From assembly GCA_038848185.1 (NCBI GenBank), contig JAWCNV010000010.1:1-64000 (forward strand): a stretch of 64,000 bases of DNA, in the 5' to 3' direction. A model generated the notes under the pieces. That model was not told the DNA's origin. It worked only from the letters and a program-made list of their open reading frames with translations, and did not search any database. Shown here in pieces: positions 23,091 to 33,315 of the stretch. This stretch comes from JAAOZP01 sp038848185 (lineage in GTDB: Archaea; Thermoproteota; EX4484-205; JAAOZP01). Position numbers and translations under genes: made by a program. Each line of letters opens with the position of its first letter. Within the stretch, counting starts at the first letter, position 1.

Positions 23091-26000
23091 ATGCCGGTAA
23101 AAGCGAGGATACTTATGCTGGTTTATCTGCTTATTATTCTTTTTGCACTTTTCTCCATGAAAGTGAACGCTACTCCCGATAGCCTGATAGAAGTCTACGG
23201 CAGAGTTCTTAATGCTATGGATGGAAGCCCGGTTGAAGGAGCCACTGTTCTCATCCGGGATGTTTCAGACCCGTCGATAAACCCTGTTCCGGGAGCAGGA
23301 ATTTATATCACGGATGAGAAGGGGTCTTACGTGGCAGCTTCCCCTTATATTCGGATTGGTCACTACTATAGGATTTATGCTTTCAGAGGGGAGCTTCCAC
23401 AGGGGCCTTTTGACTATGTTCCATCTAAACCCTTAACGTTAAAAATTGAAGAGGGTAAGAGTTTAAACATTTCTTTCAGGCTGGTTCCCGCTGCCTGCCT
23501 TATACTTGAAGGGGACATAATGTATGTTGAGGCCACTGGAACTGCCTTCAGGACCTCGGTAAGTATTGTTGACCCGTATACGGGAAGCCCGCCAGAAGTG
23601 TATGGTGCAGATTATGTTTCAACCTATTGGGCTTCTTCAGACTCTTGGTTCCTAGGCTTAGCTGAGAGGGTTGTTGTAATACCTGCCAATAAGAAGGTTT
23701 ACTTAAGGGCAGACTCTTGGTTTCGAGTTGGAACCTACCTAAAGGCTTTCTCCTTCCTCATTGATAATAATGGAGAAGGTTTCTCACTGCCTCAAGGTGG
23801 CATGCAAAATGTCAGTATCTGGGAGTACCCTTTAAGGAGAAGTTTAGAAATGGTGAGGGATGTGCATTCAGAGGTTCTGCAGAAAACCGAGGATTTCTCT
23901 AGGTCTGGTTTCATAGTGTTTGATGAGCGGCAACGGCTTGAAGCTGCACGCCAAAAGTATTTAGAGTCTCAAGGCCTAATTTATAGTAATCCTAGGGAAA
24001 GCTGGTATTCCATGAGAGAGGCTTATACGGAGATTTTGGCGGTTGATAATACTTTGAACTTCATGAAGTTCGCAGTAGCCACGGAAGCAGTAAGGCTTCC
24101 TATTTTTCTATCGGTTATGGCGGTTACGCTGGGCTTCTTTTCTTTTGAAGAAATTAGGAGAAAATTCTTATCCACATTAATATTTTATCTACTGCTCATA
24201 TTTTTAATATTCCTGATATATCCTGGTGTTAGTACTTTCAGTAATGAGGATGTTAGAAACTTCGTGATCTCGTCACTCATATCAATCTCAATTACTCTGG
24301 TTATTGTTTTCTTAATACCGAGGGTTTGGAGAGAACCCAGGGTTGAGGGGGAGGTTTCTCTTAGAAGTGTATTGAGCATCATTTTTTCAATGTCGAAGAG
24401 ACAGGTGAGGAAAAGAAGGCTTAGAAGTATTTTCACTTTCCTGAGTCTCTGTATAATGGTTATGACATTTACTGCACTAACTTCCTTTGGAACAGTTTAT
24501 GGGCTTAAGTATGAGACCACACCATTTACTAGTTCTAAAAGCGGGTTCCTAGTAAGGATGAGCAATATGGGTAATCTAACTTTCACCCCTATATCACCAT
24601 CCGATCTTTCAGTTTTGAATGAAACGAATGAGTTATCTTATATTTCACCTAAGGTGGAAAGCTTAGGAGACGATCAGGCACTTGGAGAGTTGCTGTCGAG
24701 CTCGGGGCACCTCTTAAAGTTTTACGGGATCCTTGGAATAGACTTTAGCAATGAATGGAGATATGTTGATGTAACGAATGCAATAACCGGAGACCTGCCT
24801 GCAGGGGGTAGTTCTGAAGAGATTGTAGTAAGCTCGCCAATGGCTGATGCATTAGGCATAAGTATTGGCGATTATGTAAATATATATGTGCGTGGAATAA
24901 ATGAGCCGATAGAAACCGCTAAAGTTGTCGGTATCTTCAGCGAGTCAACTATAGGGTCACTCACAGATCTCGGAGGTGGTAACTACCTGCCCCTGAGGTT
25001 TCTTAAGGTTGATGATAGGGTGACGGCTCGGCCATGTAATGCGAGCGACATATTTCTTATGGATTGGAGAGGACTGCTCAGCTTGCAGTCTAAAGTGGAG
25101 TCTTTGCAACCTAGCGGTACACTTCAACTAGCAGCTATTTCAAGGGTGGCTTTCTCACTTAGGGAAGATGTGGATGTCGATCTTTCAAAACTAGTTAGAC
25201 GGTTGACTTTTGTCTTCGGTTATGTTGTGAATATTGTGGGGCAAAACCAGGTTGAAACATACTCTCTAGGGTATTTCTACGAGACTAAGGGTATTGGCGA
25301 GATGATAATACCGATCATAATGGTCATGCTTAATACCGGTTCCATAATGCTCAATGTAGTGTATGAAAGACATAGGGAGATGAAGACTCTGACACTCTTA
25401 GGACTGAATCCTGTCCATATCGGATTGATTTTTGTGGCTGAAGCAATCATAATTGGTCTAATAGGCGGGGGAATTGGATACGTTGTTGGATTAGGCTTCC
25501 AAAGGGTTATAGTTCTTTTTGGACAAGACCTTATGGTGAAGTCTAAAATAGAATGGTGGTGGAGCTTCATAGGTCTAGCGCTTTCTCTGTTGGTGTCTGT
25601 GCTTTCTTCTTGGAGAGCGGCGGCAGTAGCCGTCAAGATATATACCCCCTCAATGGTCAGGAAAGTTAAGACAGGCAAAGAGGAGAAGAAAATTAGGGAA
25701 GAAGAAATATTCAGGATTTTCCAGGGTAGAGAAGTTTCTATGCCTATAAGACTGCATCCTGTCGAGGTCGACTTCTTCACTGGATATGTGATTACGCGTC
25801 TTTCAGAGATGAAGTTTGGGTTTGCTGATCGGGTGGAGGACTTGGAAGAGATGAAGCCCCAACAGTTTAAGGATGGAAGCGTCCATAAGGGAGTCCACTT
25901 TAAGTACTTAAACATGATAAAGGGTCAGCTTCTCGGAACCAAAAACAGGGTCCTCTGCATACAGGATCCTGGGAAAGACTTTTTCAGAGTTTCTCTCGTG

Positions 26001-26120
26001 TATGAGCCAACTGTGCCAGGGATTCCTGAAGCGGTGGTTAAAAGAGTGGTGGAAATAATCAAAGACATATGCTACTCGTGGGTTAAAGAAAAAGACAGGA
26101 TAGTCGTAGGCTTCAAATAG
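23091..26120 (+). CDS. CarboxypepD_reg-like ectodomain/FtsX permease (cluster 1)
   Basis: Membrane protein of 1009 residues. A signal peptide is followed by a carboxypeptidase-regulatory-like beta domain (EVYGRVLNAMDGSPVEGATV near residues 35-55), a second beta region and a helical stalk. Then come three helices and an FtsX/MacB-type unit with the motif TLTLLGLNPVHIGLIFVAEA, and finally a cytosolic domain of about 150 residues after the last helix. The same layout is found in the protein at 39468-42485. Export or mechanical coupling is the usual FtsX role; here it probably gates or energises uptake with the neighbouring carriers (inferred). An alternative start is the ATG at 23076, but the TATA spacing supports 23091. 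Confidence 0.72.
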   Translation: MPVKARILMLVYLLIILFALFSMKVNATPDSLIEVYGRVLNAMDGSPVEGATVLIRDVSDPSINPVPGAGIYITDEKGSYVAASPYIRIGHYYRIYAFRGELPQGPFDYVPSKPLTLKIEEGKSLNISFRLVPAACLILEGDIMYVEATGTAFRTSVSIVDPYTGSPPEVYGADYVSTYWASSDSWFLGLAERVVVIPANKKVYLRADSWFRVGTYLKAFSFLIDNNGEGFSLPQGGMQNVSIWEYPLRRSLEMVRDVHSEVLQKTEDFSRSGFIVFDERQRLEAARQKYLESQGLIYSNPRESWYSMREAYTEILAVDNTLNFMKFAVATEAVRLPIFLSVMAVTLGFFSFEEIRRKFLSTLIFYLLLIFLIFLIYPGVSTFSNEDVRNFVISSLISISITLVIVFLIPRVWREPRVEGEVSLRSVLSIIFSMSKRQVRKRRLRSIFTFLSLCIMVMTFTALTSFGTVYGLKYETTPFTSSKSGFLVRMSNMGNLTFTPISPSDLSVLNETNELSYISPKVESLGDDQALGELLSSSGHLLKFYGILGIDFSNEWRYVDVTNAITGDLPAGGSSEEIVVSSPMADALGISIGDYVNIYVRGINEPIETAKVVGIFSESTIGSLTDLGGGNYLPLRFLKVDDRVTARPCNASDIFLMDWRGLLSLQSKVESLQPSGTLQLAAISRVAFSLREDVDVDLSKLVRRLTFVFGYVVNIVGQNQVETYSLGYFYETKGIGEMIIPIIMVMLNTGSIMLNVVYERHREMKTLTLLGLNPVHIGLIFVAEAIIIGLIGGGIGYVVGLGFQRVIVLFGQDLMVKSKIEWWWSFIGLALSLLVSVLSSWRAAAVAVKIYTPSMVRKVKTGKEEKKIREEEIFRIFQGREVSMPIRLHPVEVDFFTGYVITRLSEMKFGFADRVEDLEEMKPQQFKDGSVHKGVHFKYLNMIKGQLLGTKNRVLCIQDPGKDFFRVSLVYEPTVPGIPEAVVKRVVEIIKDICYSWVKEKDRIVVGFK

Positions 26121-26146
26121 ATACCTTAAGCATGTTTCTCATGCGA

Positions 26147-27391
26147 CTACTCTTTTTTCTTTCTAATCTCTTGAAGCAAAGTTAGGATTTCAATCATGGC
26201 TCTGCCATTGTGGTATGCCGCCTTCCAGATTCCAGCCTTGTTTCCAAAAGCCTTTCCGTTAGGCTTAACCACGCTATACCAATCTCCATTCTTCCAATCA
26301 ACCTGATATTTCTCTATCCAGTCCAGCGTCTTTGCAAAGTATTTTAGGTAGGAAGGTTCTCCCGTTAGATGATACATGTAGGCTTCGCATACAAGTGCCT
26401 CAGCCTGAATCCACCAGACCTTATCCAACCTGTCTGCAGGCTTATTAATCGGTCCGCTTTCATAGACTCCTCCCTTCTTATTATCAAAACCGTATTTGGC
26501 AGAATAGGCGAAAACCGTTTTATAAAAGTCGGCGAGTACACTTTGGGGAATTTTTAACAGGTCACAGGCTTTTGCGACGAGCCAAATATTCTCCAAATTA
26601 TGTCCATATGAGACTCGATCATGCCGGACTCCGTGAAGTGGCGTCCAATCTAAGTGGTGTGTTTCAGTGCATAAACCATTATTTTTCCGGAGGACCGAAT
26701 TGCTAAGTATCAAGATTAATTCATGCAGCCGCTCTCTGGCCAACATGTCTCCAGTAGCTTTGTAAAGGGTTGTTAAAGCCTCAAGTAGGTGAAGATGAGT
26801 ATTCATCGATTTAAATTCCGGAGGAAAGTAAAAACGCTTTCTTTCTATGGAAGTTGCAGTTGACCAGTCCTTAGGGAAGTACTCTTTGTACCCACCGTGT
26901 AAAGAATCATGTGAATGTTTCTCCATAAGATTAAAGAGGTTTAAAGCCATTTCTAATGCTTCCTGATCCTTACTGGCCATTGCAAACTCTGAGAGAGCAT
27001 AGAGCCCGAAGGCTTGACCATACATGACCTTGTCGGGTTTAAGAACTTGGCCTTGATGATCAACTTCCCAGAAAAAGCCCCCGTTCTCCAAGTCCCACAT
27101 GTGGTCACGCAGGAACCGGTAGCCGTGCTTGGCGGCTTCTAGTTCTTCTTTACCGCCCCAACCTGTGTTAAAGAGTTGGGAGAAATACCAGACCATGCGT
27201 GCCTGTGTCACAATCATTTTGGTTCCCTTACCTATCAGCTTACCATTTATATCGTGGTTCAGATAATAGCCCCCGTTTTCACTATCTATAGTTCTAGGAT
27301 ACCAGAACGGCTTAATGTTTTCATTCAGAATCTTTTCAAGCCTGTTTTCAACAGAGTCATAAAACTTTTCAACATCCTTTATTTCCGACAT
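26147..27391 (-). CDS. Cellobiose/N-acylglucosamine 2-epimerase family enzyme
   Basis: Cytoplasmic epimerase of 414 residues with the (alpha/alpha)6 barrel of the AGE superfamily, which interconverts the C2 configuration at the reducing end (glucose/mannose type). The residues expected in cellobiose 2-epimerases are in place: Arg65 (TQAR), His199 (MNTHLH), His264 (SYGHNLE) and His394 (AAYHNGRA), plus the aromatic KVWWIQAEA. This pattern favours cellobiose/mannobiose 2-epimerase over GlcNAc 2-epimerase. Beside GH5, GH42-like and GH3 genes, a path for beta-mannan or glucomannan disaccharides is reasonable. A TATA-like TTTTTTAAAAACC about 31 bases before the ATG suggests its own promoter. It is convergent with the FtsX gene. 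Confidence 0.87.
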   Translation of the reverse strand: MSEIKDVEKFYDSVENRLEKILNENIKPFWYPRTIDSENGGYYLNHDINGKLIGKGTKMIVTQARMVWYFSQLFNTGWGGKEELEAAKHGYRFLRDHMWDLENGGFFWEVDHQGQVLKPDKVMYGQAFGLYALSEFAMASKDQEALEMALNLFNLMEKHSHDSLHGGYKEYFPKDWSTATSIERKRFYFPPEFKSMNTHLHLLEALTTLYKATGDMLARERLHELILILSNSVLRKNNGLCTETHHLDWTPLHGVRHDRVSYGHNLENIWLVAKACDLLKIPQSVLADFYKTVFAYSAKYGFDNKKGGVYESGPINKPADRLDKVWWIQAEALVCEAYMYHLTGEPSYLKYFAKTLDWIEKYQVDWKNGDWYSVVKPNGKAFGNKAGIWKAAYHNGRAMIEILTLLQEIRKKKE

Positions 27392-27572
27392 TTCCCTTCG
27401 AGGAGCCTTCTTATTGGTTTTTAAAAAATCTTTTGGCGTGTCAATACGTTACTCCAGAAATTATTTCTTCGCTGCGGAAATTAATGGGAATAGTGGGAAT
27501 TCTTGAAACACGTTAACAAGGCAATAACACATATACAGATTTCAACTACACTTCTTTAAACAGGATTTGGCA

Positions 27573-28655
27573 CTACTTCTCTAAAAAGCTACGTATCAAG
27601 TTGAATAGCTCTCTGTCAAGCCTGTCGCCATTGGGAAGCTTCTCTGTCAAGAATTCCTCTCTACCGGTTTCGATGATTCCAAAGGGGCCTCTTAGGTTCC
27701 ATTGCGCCCAACCTATTCCATGCTCAGAAAGAATACTTAAGACATCCCTATACCAGTTTAGCATAGACCTTCTGTTAACCCTAACTGGGAAAATACCAAG
27801 TTCGCCACAGTGTACGAATATCCCTTTCTCCTTAAGCTTCAAATAGGGCTTCATCCATTTTTCAAGCCAAGCCTTATCAACATAGACCCCTTTCCACTTC
27901 AGAAAAGCATCTCGGTAAGGAGAATCTACATAGTTATCGAGATTTGGGGCTTCACCAGGATACTCGGGCTGCTCCTGATACATGTAATACGGGTAAACCC
28001 AGATAGCGCCTAGATGGGTCAGCCAACTGGGCTCATACATATGGAAGCTCTGCCCGAAAAAGGGGTCATCTATGCTTGGGACAGGCTGATATCCTTCTTC
28101 AGTTATGAGACCGTCAGCTATCACTAGACGATCTTCATCAATATCTCTTATGGCCTGCAACATTCTCTTACAGAAATCGCGGTAATTGTCTATGCTTGTT
28201 GCCTTAGGGTCCCTAGAAGAATCTCCTGCAACAGGCTCATTCACAAGGTTAAAGCTCAGATAACGGTTTTCATAATCCTTATACCGTTTAGCGAAAATCC
28301 TCCAATGGTATTCGCAGGCATCTGCAGCTTCCTTATCTCTCCAGAGACTTAATGGTTCAAGAGGCCAGTTAATACAGTACCCGGGTGCCCTATGGAAGCA
28401 GATGTTTACATGCACCCCGTATTTCTTACCGAATTCCACAGCCTGATCTATCTCTTTCAAAACCTTCTCGTTTATATTATAGAAGTTTCCATTGACAATC
28501 CAGCATCTATAGTCCATGGGGAGACGCACAAAGTCAAAACCCCATTCCGCCATCCTCTGAAAATCCAGCTCTAGGAAGGGCTTGTTTCCATGCACCCCAA
28601 ACTTCTCTAACAGGTTGAATCCTCGCAGATGTCCGAAACGATATATTTCCGCCAT
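27573..28655 (-). CDS. Cytoplasmic GH5 family glycosidase
   Basis: A 360-residue TIM-barrel glycoside hydrolase without a signal peptide. Clan GH-A features: RLPMDY after the second strand (44-49), the acid/base Glu140 in NLVNEP, His/Tyr in SFHMYEP (203-209) and the nucleophile Glu285 in VHCGELG. It resembles the cellulase-type GH5 branch with compact loops. Because it is cytoplasmic it should act on imported oligosaccharides. It starts four bases after the GH42-like stop with a good ribosome binding site (AAGGAGG), so the two are an operon. Endoglucanase, mannanase or exo-glucosidase specificity cannot be told from sequence alone. Confidence 0.88.
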   Translation of the reverse strand: MAEIYRFGHLRGFNLLEKFGVHGNKPFLELDFQRMAEWGFDFVRLPMDYRCWIVNGNFYNINEKVLKEIDQAVEFGKKYGVHVNICFHRAPGYCINWPLEPLSLWRDKEAADACEYHWRIFAKRYKDYENRYLSFNLVNEPVAGDSSRDPKATSIDNYRDFCKRMLQAIRDIDEDRLVIADGLITEEGYQPVPSIDDPFFGQSFHMYEPSWLTHLGAIWVYPYYMYQEQPEYPGEAPNLDNYVDSPYRDAFLKWKGVYVDKAWLEKWMKPYLKLKEKGIFVHCGELGIFPVRVNRRSMLNWYRDVLSILSEHGIGWAQWNLRGPFGIIETGREEFLTEKLPNGDRLDRELFNLIRSFLEK

Positions 28656-28659
28656 TTCT

Positions 28660-30714
28660 CTACATCCTCCTTAGAAGGTAAGCTGCTCCACGGAAGCTCG
28701 GTAGCCTGACTTTAAATCTTACTGCCCCTCCCTGAATCTTCATATCAACAGGACTTTCGCTAACAAACTCTGTAAGACTATACTTGTTTCCTCCGAGTTT
28801 TTGATTTACACATATCTCTGTTTCAGAAGGCTCGTTTAAATGGTTAATAGCTAGAATAATGCTTCTGTCCTTTCCTTTCCAAACAGCTGTCTCTACGTCA
28901 GGATTGCTTGACTCTGCGGGCGGATCAACTCCAAAACCCTTAAGGGTTCCAGAGATAAACAGCCTCACAGCCTCGTTTCGTCTAATGCGAAACGGAAACA
29001 TTACCGCTAAGTCGTAGTGGCCAGGGTAATTAGAATAGTCCCAACCTATGAGGCTTCCTATCTTGACAACCGAGCCTTTTCCATCTCTAAATTGGATGAT
29101 TGCAGGATCACCATTCTCAAACTTAGCTAGCATCTTCGAGTCTGAAGGTGCCTTCAGCTTCTCGCATTTGTTTCCCACCGGTACTATTGTTTTAAGCAAT
29201 CCCATGGACCGTGAAACATTTTCGTCGAAAAAATAGACAACGTAGTCGGCTGAAGGCTTTTCAACAAGCTCCGGGTATACTGATTTAAAACCTCCTTCCT
29301 CTTCTCCAGAATAATCAGTCAGTAAAATGCCTCCATTGTTAACGAAACGCTTGATTTCTGAGGCGACATTCTCAGGCAGTACTGGGGCACCTATTGTGCA
29401 AATCACTTTATAACCGCGTTCCTTCAAAATCCCGTTTACAACCTGTTCTTCAGAGATTATATCAACCGGAAAACCGCTTCTCACAAGCGCCATGTAGAAA
29501 AGCAGGTTATCCATGTTATAAGCGTCATCGGCCTTAAGCTCCATGCTTGTCCAAGGATATAATAGCGCCACATCTGCCTTGCTTAACTCATAGTCTTTCA
29601 GCACTTTGACAAGCCTGTTGAACTCTTCATTAGGTTGAGTTGTCTTACGCCAAAGCTCAAGGTTCTTCCAGTCTACCCACCATACTATGCCCAGAGCCCC
29701 GTGGGCTAGTGTGGAGTAGACCTGTTCAGACATGCTTTCAACAGGAACCTTGTAGCCAAGCCACGAGTTGAAGGCTTGACCATTAGCTGTGTAAATCTTA
29801 TCGAAACCCATCGCGGTTCTCAAAATATCCTTAATATATTCGAAGACGTAGATGACGTAACGATGGTCAAACTCCAGCGGGTACATGTCCTCGTGGCCCA
29901 CATCTATTACGCGTGCCATCCTCCATATATCGTTACCAGAGTAAACACATTGATAACTGCAAGGGTAAAAATCGTTCACCTCGTGTGTAGATAATAGGGG
30001 GACTATGCTTTTAGCATATGTAATGAGTTCTCGGAGAAAATTCGGGATTATTTCAGCATGGTAATCAAACCATTCTTTCCAAAGTGAAACGTTACTCGGT
30101 TCCCTCGGCGGCTCTAAACTCATCCAACCAGCGAAACTTGTTCCGTGTTTACGGTTGAACTCTCTAATATCACCATATTTTTCAGTCATGCTCCTCCTGA
30201 AGCCTTCTACGCAATGTTTACAGTAGCAGCAGGGTTTCAACGGGCCTCCTCCGAACTCTGGAACCTCCGTCCTATAATATGCTTCATGGATGAAACTCAT
30301 TAACGGGAGACCGCCTATTCTGTAGAGAGCAGGATGCGAACCATATTTTCTCAGAAACTCTCCGATCCGCATTTTGCTTTCCTCGAGCAAGTAGGGATGG
30401 TTAAAACAACCTATATTTGACCAGCGAGGATCATCTGAAGTCGAGCCGTCTGCGCACACTACTTTAACCTCAGGATGCTCCTTTATTGATATGATTGGCA
30501 TGAATACCGGAACTATTTTGATACCTTGCTCCTCAGCCTTTGTGAAGAAATAGTTTAACTTCTCATCCTCCACATACAGTACGAAGAGCCATACATTATT
30601 TGCATTAGCTTTCTTCATCTCTTTCAAATACTCTTCTATCTGCTGATTACTAGTCTCCTTTGAATAGTAGAAATATGCTCCTACGATCGGCTCGCGTAAA
30701 TATTCTTCTCTCAT
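28660..30714 (-). CDS. GH42-like beta-galactosidase-type hydrolase
   Basis: A 684-residue protein with the three-domain layout of family 42 relatives: an N-terminal barrel, a Rossmann-like trimerisation domain (about 375-560, including YKVICTIGAPVLP and NNGGILLTDY) and a C-terminal beta domain. The GH42-type cluster CYCKHC with the following KYGDI and HGTSF (about 163-194) is present. Glu144 in FIHEAYY is the likely acid/base, although the usual Asn before it is His. The glutamate in GHEDMYP is a candidate nucleophile. No signal peptide. First gene of a two-gene operon with GH5. A TATA-like ATAAAAATT lies about 30-38 bases before the ATG. Activity could be on beta-galactosides or another beta-linked sugar. 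Confidence 0.72.
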   Translation of the reverse strand: MREEYLREPIVGAYFYYSKETSNQQIEEYLKEMKKANANNVWLFVLYVEDEKLNYFFTKAEEQGIKIVPVFMPIISIKEHPEVKVVCADGSTSDDPRWSNIGCFNHPYLLEESKMRIGEFLRKYGSHPALYRIGGLPLMSFIHEAYYRTEVPEFGGGPLKPCCYCKHCVEGFRRSMTEKYGDIREFNRKHGTSFAGWMSLEPPREPSNVSLWKEWFDYHAEIIPNFLRELITYAKSIVPLLSTHEVNDFYPCSYQCVYSGNDIWRMARVIDVGHEDMYPLEFDHRYVIYVFEYIKDILRTAMGFDKIYTANGQAFNSWLGYKVPVESMSEQVYSTLAHGALGIVWWVDWKNLELWRKTTQPNEEFNRLVKVLKDYELSKADVALLYPWTSMELKADDAYNMDNLLFYMALVRSGFPVDIISEEQVVNGILKERGYKVICTIGAPVLPENVASEIKRFVNNGGILLTDYSGEEEGGFKSVYPELVEKPSADYVVYFFDENVSRSMGLLKTIVPVGNKCEKLKAPSDSKMLAKFENGDPAIIQFRDGKGSVVKIGSLIGWDYSNYPGHYDLAVMFPFRIRRNEAVRLFISGTLKGFGVDPPAESSNPDVETAVWKGKDRSIILAINHLNEPSETEICVNQKLGGNKYSLTEFVSESPVDMKIQGGAVRFKVRLPSFRGAAYLLRRM

Positions 30715-31005
30715 TTGTCTTTCAACCCCTTAGCAAGCTTCTAATTTTTATGAGTCTGTTAATAAAGAAGATTACTGACAAAACAATCACAGCTAAAAAT
30801 TGCATGGTAAATAACCAACAAAACTTTTCTAAACAACTTTCATGCATAACTGGCATCTGACGTACCTATCGATATCGATGGAAGCTTGTTAGTCATTGAA
30901 ATATTTGTTGAAGATTCGCCGAACCTAATAAGTTTTTTAAACGAAGTTTTTAAAGGCTGAAAAACTGTTAAATATTACTGATTCATAATTGAACTGTGTT
31001 TAAGC
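30715..31005. promoter_or_regulatory. Divergent promoter region between glycosidase operons
   Basis: Separates the leftward GH42-like/GH5 operon from the rightward GH3 gene. A 12-bp palindrome ATCGATATCGAT (30868-30879) lies near the middle. A TATA-like GTTAAATATTA (30967-30977) is centred about 34 bases before the GH3 ATG and another (ATAAAAATT on the minus strand, near 30744-30752) serves the left operon. A shared regulator bound at the centre is possible. Confidence 0.45.
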
Positions 31006-33315
31006 ATGGGAGAAAGACCAGTTTACCTAGATCCTTGCGCTCCTGTTGAACTTAGGGTAAAGAGCCTCTTAGAGCGAATGACTCTTGAGGAGAAGATTGC
31101 TCAACTCCAATCAGTCTGGCCCAGCATGGTTATTAAAGAAGCATTGACTGAGGAAAAGCTTAAGGAATTTCTAAGCATTGGAATAGGGGAAATAACACGA
31201 GTCTCCGGGGCGTTAGAAGTTAAGCCAGGTGATGGAGCAAGAATAGCCAACGATATACAGAAGTTCCTTATGGAGAAAACTCGGCTACGAATACCTGCCA
31301 TAATTCACGAGGAGTGTTTAACAGGCTTCATGGCTAGGGGGGCTACAGTCTTTCCACAGGCCATAGGCTTAGCCAGCACGTGGGATCCTGAACTCGTTGA
31401 GAAAGTGGCATCAGTCATCAGAAGGCAGATGAGGACTTCAGGAGCACATCAGGGTCTTGCACCCGTTCTCGACGTGGTTAAGGATCCGAGGTGGGGTAGG
31501 ACTGAAGAGACATACGGCGAGGACCCCTATCTAGTTGCACGCATGGGAGTAGCTTATGTCAAGGGTCTTCAGGGTAAGGATTTAAAGACAGGCATCATAG
31601 CTACGGTAAAGCATTTCGCAGCCCATGGTTTTCCGGAAGGAGGAAGAAATTGTGCCCCTGTTCATGTCTCACCCCGAGAGCTCAGAGAGGTTTTCCTGTT
31701 TCCGTTTGAAGCAGCAGTAAAGCTCGGAGGAGTATTATCGCTTATGAATGCTTACCATGAGGTTGATGGTGTACCATGTGCATCCTCAAAGATACTTCTA
31801 ACAGACATCTTGAGAGGTGAATGGGGTTTCAAAGGCTTCATCGTATCTGACTATTTTGCAGTTAGAATGCTGGAGAACTTTCATCATACCGCTCTCGACG
31901 CTAAAGATGCTGCTACACAGGCCCTCAGCGCTGGGATAGATATCGAGCTCCCCCATATAGACTGCTACGGTGGCCCTTTACTTGAGGCTTTAAAAAATGG
32001 AGCAATATCTGAAGAGTTTTTGGATTTAGCCGTCTCAAGAGTTTTAAGCGCGAAGTTTCTCCTAGGTCTTTTTGAAAATCCCTATGTGGATCCAGAATCG
32101 GCTAAAAGCCAGTTTGACACTGAAGCTGATAGGGAGCTTGCTCTCAGGGCAGCCAGGGAGTCCATAGTCCTTTTGAAAAATGATGGTGTTCTTCCATTAA
32201 AGGCTGTTAAATCCATCGCCGTCATAGGGCCTAACGCAAATAGCAAGAGGAATCTTCACGGCGACTACAGTCTCACGGCTCATATGGATAGCGATCAGAA
32301 TCGCCCTAGTTATGGGGAGGTGTTCAGAGAGGGGGCTGTGAAAACCGTCAGCATACTGGAGGGCATTAGGAATAGGGCACCCGAAGGGCTAGTCATTAAA
32401 TATTCACTTGGTTGCGACATTGCCACCGAGTCAAAAGATGGGTTTAAGGAGGCTTTGGAAATCGCCTCAAAATCAGACATAATAATAGCAGTGGTGGGCG
32501 AGAAATCAGGGCTATTCGGAACCGGGACATCAGGAGAGGGTTGCGATACACCTTCCCTTAGACTTCCGGGCGTTCAGGAGGATTTGGTTAAGGAACTCTG
32601 CGATACTGGAAAACCTGTTGTACTCATCCTGGTGAATGGCAGACCCATTTCGCTCGGTTGGATGGCTGAACGGTGCTCAGCAATAATAGAGGCATGGTAT
32701 CCTGGCGAGGAAGGCGGGAACGCCGTTGCAGACATACTATTTGGGTACTATAATCCGGGGGGAAAGCTTCCCATCACCTTCCCCCGTGACGTTGGTCAGA
32801 TTCCATTGAATTATAATATGAAGCCTTCTTCATTCAGAAACTATTTAACCATGGACGCCAAGCCTTTGTTTCCATTTGGCCATGGGTTGAGTTACACAAG
32901 CTTTGAATACAGTGCTCTCAAGATAGAACCAGAGAAAACAAGCACAACTGGACAAGTCAAGATATGCTTCAAGGTTAAGAATGCTGGAGAATATGCGGGA
33001 GACGAGGTTGTTCAGCTTTATGTAAAAGATATTGTGGCCAGTGTCTCTAGACCAGTTATGGAGCTTAAAGGTTTCAAAAGGATTAGTCTTGAAGCCGGGG
33101 AAACAAAGGAGGTTGAGTTCACACTCTTCACTGAACAGCTCGCCTTCTATGATCAATACATAAGGTTGATTGTCGAACCCGGGATGTTCGAGGTGATGGT
33201 AGGGCGCTCTTCTGAAGACATAAGACTTAGAGGAGAATTCAATATTGCCGGGGAGACGAAGGTTATTAATAGGAGAACCATCTTCTTCAGCAAAGTAGAA
33301 GAATTTAAAGTCTGA
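31006..33315 (+). CDS. GH3 family beta-glucosidase/beta-xylosidase
   Basis: Cytoplasmic glycosidase of 769 residues with the complete GH3 layout: a barrel (about 1-370), the alpha/beta sandwich with SIAVIGPNA (403-411), and a C-terminal fibronectin-III-like domain (about 650-755). The nucleophile is Asp282 in FIVSDYFAV. The substrate-binding KH pair is K202-H203, and PRWGRTEETYGEDPYL is the standard signature. Glu511 in SGEG is the probable acid/base. No signal peptide. It would release glucose or xylose from imported oligosaccharides. The gene has its own promoter and faces away from the GH42-like/GH5 operon. Confidence 0.92.
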   Translation: MGERPVYLDPCAPVELRVKSLLERMTLEEKIAQLQSVWPSMVIKEALTEEKLKEFLSIGIGEITRVSGALEVKPGDGARIANDIQKFLMEKTRLRIPAIIHEECLTGFMARGATVFPQAIGLASTWDPELVEKVASVIRRQMRTSGAHQGLAPVLDVVKDPRWGRTEETYGEDPYLVARMGVAYVKGLQGKDLKTGIIATVKHFAAHGFPEGGRNCAPVHVSPRELREVFLFPFEAAVKLGGVLSLMNAYHEVDGVPCASSKILLTDILRGEWGFKGFIVSDYFAVRMLENFHHTALDAKDAATQALSAGIDIELPHIDCYGGPLLEALKNGAISEEFLDLAVSRVLSAKFLLGLFENPYVDPESAKSQFDTEADRELALRAARESIVLLKNDGVLPLKAVKSIAVIGPNANSKRNLHGDYSLTAHMDSDQNRPSYGEVFREGAVKTVSILEGIRNRAPEGLVIKYSLGCDIATESKDGFKEALEIASKSDIIIAVVGEKSGLFGTGTSGEGCDTPSLRLPGVQEDLVKELCDTGKPVVLILVNGRPISLGWMAERCSAIIEAWYPGEEGGNAVADILFGYYNPGGKLPITFPRDVGQIPLNYNMKPSSFRNYLTMDAKPLFPFGHGLSYTSFEYSALKIEPEKTSTTGQVKICFKVKNAGEYAGDEVVQLYVKDIVASVSRPVMELKGFKRISLEAGETKEVEFTLFTEQLAFYDQYIRLIVEPGMFEVMVGRSSEDIRLRGEFNIAGETKVINRRTIFFSKVEEFKV

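Noticed and set aside
25277..25915. Long open frame on the minus strand inside the FtsX gene (212 codons)
   Set aside because: It is antisense to a well-supported permease domain, its composition is that of a shadow frame, and no promoter or family is visible.
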